NCBI GenBank assembly: GCA_938038175.1
Contig: CALHRQ010000323.1
Location: 1 to 34,729 of the forward strand
From: an uncultured Granulosicoccaceae bacterium
Lineage (GTDB): Bacteria > Pseudomonadota > Gammaproteobacteria > Granulosicoccales > Granulosicoccaceae
Length of the DNA: 34,729 nt
Direction of reading: 5' to 3'
Shown: in pieces, positions 1-9,287 of the stretch
How positions within the stretch are numbered: the first letter of the stretch is position 1
Layout: each line of letters starts with the position of its first letter
Position numbers and translations under genes: made by a program
Notes under the pieces: model-generated
The model's input: only the letters and a program-made list of their open reading frames with translations
Told to the model about the DNA's origin: nothing
Databases searched by the model: none

Positions 1-799
1 CATATTCCGAAAGAGCAGTCTCGTACATATAGTAGGCAAGTACGCGAGAAGAACCGTATGGCCCGCCTTGCGTCATGATCGATACCAGGTCGAATGATCG
101 TAGTGCGCCAATAATGGTAACGACCACAGCAATAAAGGTAGCTGGGCGTAGCTGGGGCAAGATGACATGCCACAACATGCGCCAGCCTTTGGCGCCATCT
201 AATCTGCCAGCTTCAACCTGATCGGGAGATACATTGTTTAGACCGGTTAAAAACAGAATCATGCAGTAGGCAATTTGTGGCCACAGACCTGCTGCTATGA
301 TGCCATACGTTACGTAGTCTTCGTCGGCAAGAATGGCTGGCGGTCTGCCGCCCCAAATACTAAAAATAAGCGCAAGAATGCCGTTGGATGGGTCGTAGAA
401 CCATGCGAACACCAGACCAACAACGACTTGACTGATTACAAATGGAAAGAAGAACAACGATTTGTAAATGCGTATACCCCAAACATTCTGATTCAGAAAA
501 AGGGCAATAAAGAGTCCGATTGGAACGGCCAGCATATACAGGACCAGCCAGATAACATTGTTTTTAAGCGAACGGTAGAAGTCCCGATCGTCAATAAGCT
601 CTTGGTAGTTGGCAAGACCAATAAACTTTTTAGGGCTCAGGCCATCCCATTCATAAAAGCTGACCCAAATAGATTGGAAAATAGGAGCGATAACGTACAG
701 CAGAAACATTAACAGACCTGGTGCCAGAAACAGCCAGGGCGCAATTTTGAGTTTATTTTTTTTCCAGTAGCTTTGTTCGATGGTTGAGTCTACGCTCAT
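1..799 (-). CDS. ABC transporter permease, carbohydrate (MalF/UgpA-like), 3' end cut by window edge
   Basis: Manual translation of the minus strand from ATG at 797-799 gives MSVDSTIEQSYWKKNKLKINLKIAPWLFLAPGLLMFLLYVIAPIFQSIWVSFYEWDGLSPKKFIGLANY...; open to position 1; contains the EAGRLDGAKGWRMLWHVILPQLRP EAA-type permease motif. Not in the ORF track because it is truncated. Confidence 0.93.
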   Translation of the reverse strand, partial: MSVDSTIEQSYWKKNKLKIAPWLFLAPGLLMFLLYVIAPIFQSIWVSFYEWDGLSPKKFIGLANYQELIDDRDFYRSLKNNVIWLVLYMLAVPIGLFIALFLNQNVWGIRIYKSLFFFPFVISQVVVGLVFAWFYDPSNGILALIFSIWGGRPPAILADEDYVTYGIIAAGLWPQIAYCMILFLTGLNNVSPDQVEAGRLDGAKGWRMLWHVILPQLRPATFIAVVVTIIGALRSFDLVSIMTQGGPYGSSRVLAYYMYETALSEY

Positions 800-866
800 G
801 CCTGATGCCTTATAAATCGGTTACTACCTGGTGTGGCGTGCCATACAAACACCACACTGGAAACGC

Positions 867-884
867 CAGCACATCCTTGTGCTG
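867..884 (-). other. Stem-loop in the intergenic region between the solute-binding protein and permease genes
   Basis: CAGCACA-TCCT-TGTGCTG: perfect 7-bp stem with 4-nt loop, just downstream of the solute-binding protein stop. No U-tract. Confidence 0.55.
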
Positions 885-899
885 ACCGATGCTTATTAC

Positions 900-2135
900 T
901 TATTCGTACACTTTCTCTTGTACCTTGTCGAGGCGCTTAAGAATTTCATCGCGACGTTCAGGCTTGATCATAAACTCCTGAAAACCTTCCATACCGGCTT
1001 TAGCCATTTCCGCTGGAGCGTCGCGGTCATAGAATTGCGCAAGGCCTGAGGCATTTGAGAGTAATTCAAAACCTGCTTTGATGAACGGGTCATCTCCAAC
1101 TTCAGAATTTTTGTTTGCAGGTAATTGGCCGAGTATCTTGTTGACTTCAGTTTGTACTTCCGCTGATGCGAGAAATTTCAAGAAGGTACGAGCATCTTCT
1201 TTGTTCTTTGCATTAGCTGGAATATGGAAAGTATCAGTTGGTGCTTCTTCTGCCATCGGGATTCCCGGTGTAATTGCAGGGAATTGCATGAAGCCGAGTT
1301 GATCATCAGTCAGGCCTGCTTCGCGCAGAGGTGCTACAGCAAAGTTACCCATAACATACATGGCCGCTTCACCTTGTACCATTGGTGCCAGTGCTTCCTG
1401 CCATGAGTAGGCTGCATGGTCTTCGATGAAGTAACCAGGTTCTACCAGCTCAGCCCATTTTTCGAATACGGCTTTAATGCGGTCATCGGTGTACTTGATT
1501 TTTCCAGCAGTCAGGTCATTATGCACTTCATAACCATTGGTGCGAAGGTTCAGGTAGTCGAAAACACCTGCTGCAGTCCAAAGGTACTTGGTGCCAATGG
1601 TGATCGGTGTGATGCCCGCTTCTTTGAGGGTTGCGCTGGCGGCAAGAAATTGCTCCCAGTTGGTGGGGACTTCAATGCCTTTGTCAGCAAAGATATCTTT
1701 ACGATAGTAGATACCCCACTGGTAATAAGTGTATGGCACACCCCATTTTTTGCCATCAATGGTCATTGACGGTGCGGTAGAGGCCATTTCTTCATTCAGG
1801 TTGGCATCTTCCCATACATCGGAGACATCTTCGAACAGGCCCGCTTCGACAAATGGTGCCATACGATTACCGGCATACCAGGCAGCAACATCCGGTGCAT
1901 CAGCGGTGAGGAAGTTGCGGATGGATGTTTTGTAGCCTTCGTGGTCAAACAGATTCCACTTGACAGTGATATCGGGGTGGGCTTCTTCGAACTTCTCGAT
2001 AACCATGGAAAAGGCTTCTTTAGGCGCCGGATCCGAGCCATCGTAATTAATGACGATTTCACCAGCATAAGCGGCTGAACTCATTAGTGCTCCAACAGCT
2101 GCTGCTGTTAGAGTTCTTCTTATTTGCTTCAACAT
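900..2135 (-). CDS. ABC transporter extracellular carbohydrate-binding protein
   Basis: 411 aa; signal peptide MLKQIRRTLTAAAVGALMSSAAYA; typical family 1 sugar-binding protein features (F..AHPDITVKW, APDVAAWYAGN, MYVMGNFAVAPL); adjacent to a sugar permease and glycosidases. Confidence 0.93.
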   Translation of the reverse strand: MLKQIRRTLTAAAVGALMSSAAYAGEIVINYDGSDPAPKEAFSMVIEKFEEAHPDITVKWNLFDHEGYKTSIRNFLTADAPDVAAWYAGNRMAPFVEAGLFEDVSDVWEDANLNEEMASTAPSMTIDGKKWGVPYTYYQWGIYYRKDIFADKGIEVPTNWEQFLAASATLKEAGITPITIGTKYLWTAAGVFDYLNLRTNGYEVHNDLTAGKIKYTDDRIKAVFEKWAELVEPGYFIEDHAAYSWQEALAPMVQGEAAMYVMGNFAVAPLREAGLTDDQLGFMQFPAITPGIPMAEEAPTDTFHIPANAKNKEDARTFLKFLASAEVQTEVNKILGQLPANKNSEVGDDPFIKAGFELLSNASGLAQFYDRDAPAEMAKAGMEGFQEFMIKPERRDEILKRLDKVQEKVYE

Positions 2136-2259
2136 AATTTGTCAATTCTCCAATATTTTTGTCGCTAACGTGCCGAGGCCCATAGTCAAAGACTGGTAAG
2201 CCACCGGGCTGTGCCAGATATCTGGTCAACTTCGAAACAATATCACAAAGCTGCTCAAC

Positions 2260-2282
2260 TCGAACAGTTCGAACTGGTCGAA
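2260..2282. promoter_or_regulatory. Candidate operator cluster upstream of the solute-binding protein gene
   Basis: TCGAAC-A-GTTCGA perfect inverted repeat (2260-2272) overlapping TTCGA-ACTGG-TCGAA (2268-2282); another TTCGAA at 2231-2236. Intergenic. Confidence 0.45.
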
Positions 2283-2437
2283 AAAGATGACGACTACGCG
2301 ATAAATAACATTCTTTGGCGCATTGAAGCATAAATTAATGGGTATTTTCTTTGACTACACGAATATTACTCGTTTACCGCTTTTGTTGGATGATAATCGC
2401 GATTTTCTAAAGATTTCGCGGTTTTGCAGAAGCGGTT

Positions 2438-4426
2438 TTAGCAAGTTGGGCTTGAGTGCTCACCGCACTGCCAGATGCAAATTCCCGCGGTTGGCAGCGT
2501 CGATTCTCCAAGTAAAAAGCCGATTTCTGCATTGAAACCAAAGTGTTCGAGCTGTGGCTTGGTCAGTTCAATGGTGGCTGGGCCAAAATTAAAAGCAAAG
2601 CAGGTGTTGCCACGGCGTTGAATACGCAGATCAGGCCCCAGATTCAGACAGTCAATATCAGCTGCCTGCAATGTTTTCTCCAGAAGATTTAATAAATCGT
2701 GCTTTGGCAGGCAGGCATTAATGTAATGAACAGACGCTTGTTGATAATGAAAACCCCAGCCATCGGCGCAAATCTCATGTGGCTTTAGTGACGTTTGTAT
2801 GCGTTCTCGCCAGTCGATAAGGGTTGTTTTCTTATCCGTCAAAAGGCGGGTATGTGGGGGCAATGATTCAACTCGATTAACGCGAACATTAATCAATTTT
2901 TGAAACGCTCCCGGCGCCAAGTTTTCAGGAATACTGCACTCGACTGTTTTCGAACCCGTGCGGGTGAATAGCATGACTGGCCCTTTAAACTCAGAAAGGC
3001 GATTGACCAGCGCATCATCGGACACTGTAGCGTTGGGTAAAAACAATGCTTTATAGCTTGCGAGTTGTGGGCTATTTGGTGATATGACGTCTACCCCCAG
3101 ACCAAGTTGCCGCAACGCCGAGTAAATTTTTTGTGTATAAGACAGTGGGTCATAGTGCTGCCCGCCCGGTTGTTGTATGCGCTGGGCGTTGTCACCAGCA
3201 TAGTCGAACACAATCGCAACGGAGGCGCTGGGCGCTTCGTTAATCGAATTTACAAGCTGGCCGGCCTCCGCGCACAACTGCCTGACTTCGCGGGCAGCAT
3301 CGTCTTCATCACCATTGGGCAGACACAGGCCGCTGTGCATTTGCTCCTGTGCAAACGGTGCCTGACGCCAGCGAAAATAGCTGACGAGTTCTGCGCCATG
3401 AGCAAAGGCTTCCCAGCCCCACAGCCGAACCATTCCGTCAACTGGCGCGGGGTTATAGGGAGCCCAATTAACTGGCCCGGGTTGTTGTTCCATCAACCAT
3501 AGACGCCCAGCTGTGCAATTGCGATATAGGTCGTGGTGAAAAGAGGACGAATCAGGATGGCCGGTGCGCAGGTAACGTTGCTGCTCGGCCTCATCAACAC
3601 CGTCGCGTGTTAGAAACCCTAAGGGGTAGTTGTCCCAGGTGGCGACATCCAACTCTTCTGAAACCGCAAAGTGATCAAACTCTACAAAGTTACCCATAAA
3701 ATTATGCACGATGTCTCGCCCTGGTGAATAGGCGCGAAGGATATCGGTTTGCAGCTTGTTAAAGCTCACGATCTGATCGCTTGAAAAGCGCCAATAGGCA
3801 AAGCGGTGCGCAGGGTTTAATTCTGTTACCGCAAGAATAGGTGGGCCAATATCATCGAAACTATTGTATTCCATGCTCCAGAAAACATTGCCCCAGGCGG
3901 CATTAAGTGCATATATCGTTTTGTATCGCTGTTGGCACCATAGCTGGAACGCTTTTGTAGCCGCTTCAGAATAACTTATAGTTGTACTGTGGCAGCCGTA
4001 TTCGTTATCAGTTTGCCAGGCACTAATGGCCGGGTGCTGGCCAAAGCGTTTAGCCAATGCGGTAACAATACGCTTGCAGTGCTCACGGTAGCTTAGCGAT
4101 GAAAAACAATAATGTCTTCTAGAGCCAAAACCACGCGTGTTGCCGTTTTCATCAATTGAAAACATGTCGGGAATTTGTTTACATAACCAGGCAGGTGGTG
4201 TTGCGGTGGGTGTGCCCAGCACAACCTTTAGTCCTGCAGCGTGTAACACATTTATTGCTTCTTCCAGCCAGTCAAATTGATATTGATTTGCAACTGGTTC
4301 AAGGCGGCTCCAGGCAAATTCACCAATGCGAATGGTTGAAAGTCCTAGCTCTTGCATGTGTTGAGCATCTTGTTCCCATTGCTCTCTGGGCCAGTGTTCC
4401 GGGTAATAACACACCCCGACTTTCAT
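2438..4426 (-). CDS. Beta-galactosidase, glycoside hydrolase family 42
   Basis: 662 aa; N-terminus MKVGVCYYPEHWPREQWEQDAQHMQELGLSTIRIGEFAWSRLEP and AWQTDNEYGCH are GH42 signatures; ATGA start/stop overlap with galT. Confidence 0.95.
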   Translation of the reverse strand: MKVGVCYYPEHWPREQWEQDAQHMQELGLSTIRIGEFAWSRLEPVANQYQFDWLEEAINVLHAAGLKVVLGTPTATPPAWLCKQIPDMFSIDENGNTRGFGSRRHYCFSSLSYREHCKRIVTALAKRFGQHPAISAWQTDNEYGCHSTTISYSEAATKAFQLWCQQRYKTIYALNAAWGNVFWSMEYNSFDDIGPPILAVTELNPAHRFAYWRFSSDQIVSFNKLQTDILRAYSPGRDIVHNFMGNFVEFDHFAVSEELDVATWDNYPLGFLTRDGVDEAEQQRYLRTGHPDSSSFHHDLYRNCTAGRLWLMEQQPGPVNWAPYNPAPVDGMVRLWGWEAFAHGAELVSYFRWRQAPFAQEQMHSGLCLPNGDEDDAAREVRQLCAEAGQLVNSINEAPSASVAIVFDYAGDNAQRIQQPGGQHYDPLSYTQKIYSALRQLGLGVDVISPNSPQLASYKALFLPNATVSDDALVNRLSEFKGPVMLFTRTGSKTVECSIPENLAPGAFQKLINVRVNRVESLPPHTRLLTDKKTTLIDWRERIQTSLKPHEICADGWGFHYQQASVHYINACLPKHDLLNLLEKTLQAADIDCLNLGPDLRIQRRGNTCFAFNFGPATIELTKPQLEHFGFNAEIGFLLGESTLPTAGICIWQCGEHSSPTC

Positions 4427-5589
4427 GATTGTTGACCCTGTGCAATGTCACGAAGAATGGACGCTGCGTGTTCCGGCATCATCGGATTAACGATGTTGTT
4501 GCTGCCTGATTCAAAGCCTGCAAGGTACTTTAATTTTTGCGAGTCGCGTAGCGGTGGATGAAATGCTAAATGAAAACACCAGTGCTGGTTGTCTTCATTT
4601 TTATCGCAGGGCGCGTTATGCAATAAACTGATGTTGGGCGCTGATCGCTCAAACAGCACATCATAACGGCGCACCTGGCGTTGGTAACACAAGGCAAGTT
4701 CTGAAAGTTCATCATCGGTGGCTTGTGCAAGTGATGGCAGGTGTCGGTGTGGGATGATCCACGTCTCATACGAAAAGCGCGCCGCAAACGGCACGATCAC
4801 AGACCAATGCTGGTTTTGTTCTACCAATAGATTTTGCTGTACATGTTTTTCTGCCAACATATGCTGCAGAAGAGTATGTCCAAACTTTTTAAAATAATCA
4901 GCCTGAGCACTGCGTTGGCGAACTGCTGTATCGGTAACAAAGTTGGTGGCATAGATTTGCCCGTGTGGGTGAAGATTGGAGACACCAATTTCAACACCTT
5001 TGTTTTCAAATATTAATACCTGCGCAATATCGGGCTCGGTGCTTAAGTTTTCGTACTCGGTTTTCCATAAATGTGCAACTTTTATCATTGCATTGGCATC
5101 GAGTGAAGCCAAGGTATCTGCATGATTCTCTGACCAGCACAACACGCGACAACGTCCGCGTGCTAAATCTGTTTTTTGTAATACAGAAGGTTGAGAGACA
5201 GATGCTTGATCTGCAGATGCATGAAGTGCAGCCGGTTGATGTGTAGATGGTTGTGAGTCAGGCTGCCGTTCTTCTGACGAGTGCGCTTTGGGTTGTCGTG
5301 TGTCGGCTGTGGGCAGCGTTGAAGCTGCAGATTGAATGTCTGGTGCATCAGCTGCAAGTGTGGGGAAATCATTGTCGAAAGCAAATGCGCCTTTGTAATC
5401 CGGATTGGTATTGCCACTTGCGCGGGTCACACGTGGGCACAGATAACAACCCGGATCATGAGTCTGTTTGTTGTCGCTTGTTTTGTTATCAGTGAGCGCA
5501 CCGGACCATGGGCGTTGTGCCGAGTTTGCTGCAATAATCACCCACTGTTGCAATAGTGGCTGCCAACGTCTTTGCCAATGTCCGCTCAT
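4423..5589 (-). CDS. galT: Galactose-1-phosphate uridylyltransferase
   Basis: 388 aa; GalT motifs NLHPHGQIYA, CYLCPR, FDNDFPTL, ARGRCRVLCWSENH; lies between galK and GH42 with ATGA overlaps. Confidence 0.96.
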   Translation of the reverse strand: MSGHWQRRWQPLLQQWVIIAANSAQRPWSGALTDNKTSDNKQTHDPGCYLCPRVTRASGNTNPDYKGAFAFDNDFPTLAADAPDIQSAASTLPTADTRQPKAHSSEERQPDSQPSTHQPAALHASADQASVSQPSVLQKTDLARGRCRVLCWSENHADTLASLDANAMIKVAHLWKTEYENLSTEPDIAQVLIFENKGVEIGVSNLHPHGQIYATNFVTDTAVRQRSAQADYFKKFGHTLLQHMLAEKHVQQNLLVEQNQHWSVIVPFAARFSYETWIIPHRHLPSLAQATDDELSELALCYQRQVRRYDVLFERSAPNISLLHNAPCDKNEDNQHWCFHLAFHPPLRDSQKLKYLAGFESGSNNIVNPMMPEHAASILRDIAQGQQS

Positions 5590-6803
5590 AGTGTGATTTG
5601 CCTAACACCAGCACCAGGGTTTATAAGATAAAAATCGGCACTTAGGCCAGTTTGTTCCTTATATTGCTGACCTACGACTGATTTAAATTCTTCAACTAGA
5701 TTCTCTTGCACAATGTTGACAGTACAGCCGCCAAAGCCTGCTCCAGTCAATCTGCTGCCTAATACGCCTTTCTGTGTTCTGGCTATTCCAGCCAAAGTGT
5801 CCAGGGGTTCACTTGATACGGCAAAATCTGTTTTCAATGACTCGTGTGATTCATTCATTAGCTTGCCGAATGCCATGATATCGCCTTTTTCCAATGCCGG
5901 GACTGCAGCATTAACGCGCGCGTTTTCGGACACGACATGTCGAGCCCGAGCAAACGCAACTGGATCATCTTTAAATATTGCTTCATGCTGTTGCAGATCG
6001 GCTAACCGGACTTGTCCAAGCTCGATAACATCAACATGCTGGGCAATCAATTCTAGCGCGCGAGAACATTCTGCTACTCTTTGGTTATAGGCTGAATCGT
6101 TTAGCTCACGGCGTTGATTGGTATTAGCCAGTACAATGCTGTTGCCTTGTAAGGAGAGCGGAACTTGACGGTGCTGAAGATTGTTGCAATTTAACAGCAT
6201 GGCATGTTTGTCCTGTGCCATGGCGACGGCAAACTGATCCATAATGCCGCATTGCATGCCTACAAATTCATTTTCGGCTGCCTGCGCCATTTTTATTAAA
6301 TCAATTAATGTCAAATTGCAATCAAACAGAGCGTTAATTGCGAAAGCTGTGACGACTTCTATTGAAGCCGATGAACTTAAGCCAGCACCATTGGGCACAT
6401 TGCCAGACAAAAGGCAATCCAGACCGTTAATGTCAAATCCACCTTGCCTGAACTGATCGATGACACCCAACGGATAATTAATCCAGTGATCATTATGAGG
6501 CTGGTCTATTTGCTCCTGATTCAGTTGCATGACAAGCTCGAAATTTGTTGATGCCAGCCGGTAGTGTTTGTCTGAGGTTCGTCTGATTAATAGAAGGCTG
6601 CCAGTGTCTGTGCCGCAAGGAAATACAAAGCCGCCGGTGTAATCGGTATGGTCACCAATAAGATTGACTCGTCCCGGTGCAAAGTAGGCGAGTGGTGGGT
6701 GGTCTGTGTTACCGAATTTTTCATAAAATAGCGCTAATAGCTGTTGTATATCAAACCCGATATCGCTTGCATCGCTGCCTTTGTCGGTCGCTTCATTAAT
6801 CAT
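5586..6803 (-). CDS. galK: Galactokinase
   Basis: GHMP kinase motifs APGRVNLIGDHTDYTGGFVFPCG, GNVPNGAGLSSSASIEV, GSRLTGAGFGGCTV. The ORF track starts at 6920; the start at 6803 (MINEATDK) is preferred because it forms an ATGA overlap with the GH36 stop. Confidence 0.95.
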   Translation of the reverse strand: MINEATDKGSDASDIGFDIQQLLALFYEKFGNTDHPPLAYFAPGRVNLIGDHTDYTGGFVFPCGTDTGSLLLIRRTSDKHYRLASTNFELVMQLNQEQIDQPHNDHWINYPLGVIDQFRQGGFDINGLDCLLSGNVPNGAGLSSSASIEVVTAFAINALFDCNLTLIDLIKMAQAAENEFVGMQCGIMDQFAVAMAQDKHAMLLNCNNLQHRQVPLSLQGNSIVLANTNQRRELNDSAYNQRVAECSRALELIAQHVDVIELGQVRLADLQQHEAIFKDDPVAFARARHVVSENARVNAAVPALEKGDIMAFGKLMNESHESLKTDFAVSSEPLDTLAGIARTQKGVLGSRLTGAGFGGCTVNIVQENLVEEFKSVVGQQYKEQTGLSADFYLINPGAGVRQITL

Positions 6804-8944
6804 GCTTTTTCCTCTTGCTCGCAGTGCACAAGTAAAGCAGTTTGTGTAGGCATTACAGGTAATGGTAAGCAAAGTGTTTGCAGTAATTCGCCAGTGGTGC
6901 TGATGCTGCTCATACACCACTGAGGAAATTCCTTGTTGAATGGTTTGAGCTCTTCGAGGTTACAGCTCAAAAGAGACACTTTGTATAGTCCATCAGGTTT
7001 AAGTCCGAGAAGTGCTATAACCCCTGGGCGAGTCGTTTTAAGGCTTTGTGTTGCGATAATAGTGTATAGCGCTTGTGTTTGATCTTCTGCTACCACCCCA
7101 CTGGCGAGAAGCGCTTCCTCCGGTGTGGGAAGTTGCCAGTAGGTAGCCTGGCTAATCCAATCTCGATGTTGTTTGTAGTTATCGGTGTAATGCTTAAGCG
7201 TGTTGTGCTCAGTTAATTCAAGTTTTCGCGCATCGAGTTCAAAACCGAACTGGCCCTGCATTGCCATGATTGCGCGTGTGTGTAAGCTTGTTGCGCGGCC
7301 TGTTAAGTGTGCATGCTCATGTCCAACATGCGAACCCATAATCTCTGGTGGCATAAAACGTAAAAAACCCTGTTGAATTTTGGCACGGTCAATGGGGTCT
7401 ATATTGTCTGATGTCCAGACTCTGCCAGTGTGCGCAAGGATGCCAAAGTCGGTTCGTGCGCCCCCAGAGGAGCAGGTTTCTATTTCGAGCGCAGGGCAGT
7501 TTGCATTGATGCGTTGCAGTAATCGATACAAGGCTTCTGGCTGGCTGCTGCATTTGCAGCGATCTCCGTCTCCAGCTAACACCAAATCCCGATTCATGTC
7601 CCACTTGATGTAGTCAATCTTGTATTCGTGAACCAGCTTTGTTATGTGGCTGAAAAGATAGTCACTAACATCATCTCGCGAGATATCCAGCGCCAGCTGA
7701 TTTCTGGCCAGTGGAGTATCAATGCCATCGACGTGCAGTACCCACTCTGGATGATTGCGGTATAGATTACTGTCCGGGTTAATCATTTCAGGTTCAAACC
7801 ATAAACCAAATTGCATTCCATGCGATCGAACCTGTTTGACGACTGGATCTAGTCTGTCAGGGAAAACGCTGGTATCTACCGTCCAGTCACCAAGGCCTCT
7901 TGTGTCATCCCGTCTGTTAACAAACCAGCCATCATCCAGTATGAATCGTTCTGCACCAATCTGGGCTGCTGCGTCAATCAAAGAGCAAAGAGATTCTGTA
8001 TCAAGATCAAAATACATGGCTTCCCAGCTGTTGGCGTGTACCGGCCGTGCGCTGCGTGTCCATTGCGGCAGTATGTGCTTACGTGCATGTTGATGAAAAC
8101 GTTGAGTGCAGCTGTTTGTGCTGTTGGCTCTGCAAAAGAGCACGGGAGGACAGGTGTAGGTTTCACCTGGCGCAAGAATTTTTTCACCTGGCCCGAACAA
8201 CACACCCGCTTGTGCATAGCAGCTATTATCACTGAGCCTCTCAATCCGCCAGCTACAGTTGCCACTCCAGGCAAGTTGCATGAACATGACATCGCCTGAC
8301 TGTTCATTAAAATTAGCCGTGCCACACATGATGCCTGGCGCATGTTCATGGCTGGTGCGTCCGTGCAGGTTGCTGATATCGATACGTCCAAAGCCAATCG
8401 AGCGCCTTTGCGATTGATTTTCCAGACCCCAGCGACCATGGAATGATACGCAATCTGTGTAGTTGTCTGGCAAGGGCAGGGTTGCTGATGCCAGATACTC
8501 AAGGAAGTAGTCGTCATCACCAGAATTTTCGAGTGAGCATTGCAGGGTTACAACATCGCTGTTTTGCTCAAGGCGCAGTTGTAGATGGGTGCGTAGCTGC
8601 GCAAGCTCATCGGCTAAAACAATTTCAATTTTATTCTGAAATTGTTTTTGCTCGACGAGCTTGAAACGATGTGCAAAAGCCCCACCGCTACGGTGGCCAG
8701 ATAATGCAGGTGCACCCATATAGCCTTTAGACGCCTCGGGCAGTAAAGTCAGTGGCACAACTTTGTCAACAGTAGCGTGTGGCAATGCCGTGTTGGCGTG
8801 TTGTTCAAGTTGTGCCTGAGTGATACCTGTAGCGAGCTTTTCTCCACACCATATCAATTGCGGTACTGAAGAGCTGTGCGGACAGGTAATGAGTAAACTG
8901 GTGTTTTCACCATCAAGGCGAAGCGGGCTGGAATCGTAGGACAT
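6800..8944 (-). CDS. Alpha-galactosidase, glycoside hydrolase family 36
   Basis: 714 aa; FILDDGWFVNRRDD, IDYIKWDMNRDL (nucleophile Asp motif), ETCSSGGARTDFGIL..VWTSDNIDP are GH36 signatures. Confidence 0.95.
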   Translation of the reverse strand: MSYDSSPLRLDGENTSLLITCPHSSSVPQLIWCGEKLATGITQAQLEQHANTALPHATVDKVVPLTLLPEASKGYMGAPALSGHRSGGAFAHRFKLVEQKQFQNKIEIVLADELAQLRTHLQLRLEQNSDVVTLQCSLENSGDDDYFLEYLASATLPLPDNYTDCVSFHGRWGLENQSQRRSIGFGRIDISNLHGRTSHEHAPGIMCGTANFNEQSGDVMFMQLAWSGNCSWRIERLSDNSCYAQAGVLFGPGEKILAPGETYTCPPVLFCRANSTNSCTQRFHQHARKHILPQWTRSARPVHANSWEAMYFDLDTESLCSLIDAAAQIGAERFILDDGWFVNRRDDTRGLGDWTVDTSVFPDRLDPVVKQVRSHGMQFGLWFEPEMINPDSNLYRNHPEWVLHVDGIDTPLARNQLALDISRDDVSDYLFSHITKLVHEYKIDYIKWDMNRDLVLAGDGDRCKCSSQPEALYRLLQRINANCPALEIETCSSGGARTDFGILAHTGRVWTSDNIDPIDRAKIQQGFLRFMPPEIMGSHVGHEHAHLTGRATSLHTRAIMAMQGQFGFELDARKLELTEHNTLKHYTDNYKQHRDWISQATYWQLPTPEEALLASGVVAEDQTQALYTIIATQSLKTTRPGVIALLGLKPDGLYKVSLLSCNLEELKPFNKEFPQWCMSSISTTGELLQTLCLPLPVMPTQTALLVHCEQEEKA

Positions 8945-9141
8945 AAATTAAGTTATTAATTAATGCGATATCCAGGCGCAAGTGAGGTTGAAATTTAAAT
9001 GAACACCTGCTCATTCCCACCTTTAACCGGGTATAGCGGTGTGTTTGTAAAATTGGATAATGTGTCAAAATTATAAGAGCCACTTGGAAAGGCTGTCAAT
9101 TCGGCCTTGCCCCGGGCATGATGGAACTGGATATAGCTTAC

Positions 9142-9160
9142 CTGGGCATGGCATACCCAG
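9142..9160. promoter_or_regulatory. Candidate operator: near-perfect 19-bp palindrome in the GH36/ATPase divergent intergenic region
   Basis: CTGGGCATGGCATACCCAG: arms CTGGG.ATG / CAT.CCCAG symmetrical about 9151. Confidence 0.4.
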
Positions 9161-9240
9161 CGAGTGATCACATCAAGGCCTCAGTTTTTTATCGGCTCTA
9201 CGACTCAGACAAGTGTATTATGCATGATAGAGTGAGATTT

Positions 9241-9246
9241 TATAAT
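9241..9246 (+). promoter_or_regulatory. Candidate -10 element of the ABC ATPase gene
   Basis: Consensus TATAAT about 40 bp upstream of the ATG; no good -35 (activator may be needed); good Shine-Dalgarno GAGGTGA just before the ATG. Confidence 0.4.
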
Positions 9247-9287
9247 GTACAAATGCAGAATAACTGCTTGATCGAGGTGACTTTGTA

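Noticed and set aside
275-712. 145-aa plus-strand ORF
   Set aside because: Antisense shadow of the truncated sugar permease, which has clear family motifs on the minus strand.
2059-2331. 90-aa minus-strand ORF covering the solute-binding protein promoter region
   Set aside because: Overlaps the signal-peptide-encoding start of the solute-binding protein and the candidate operator; no family features.
7978-8520. 180-aa minus-strand ORF within the GH36 gene in another frame
   Set aside because: Overlaps conserved GH36 coding sequence; no independent support.
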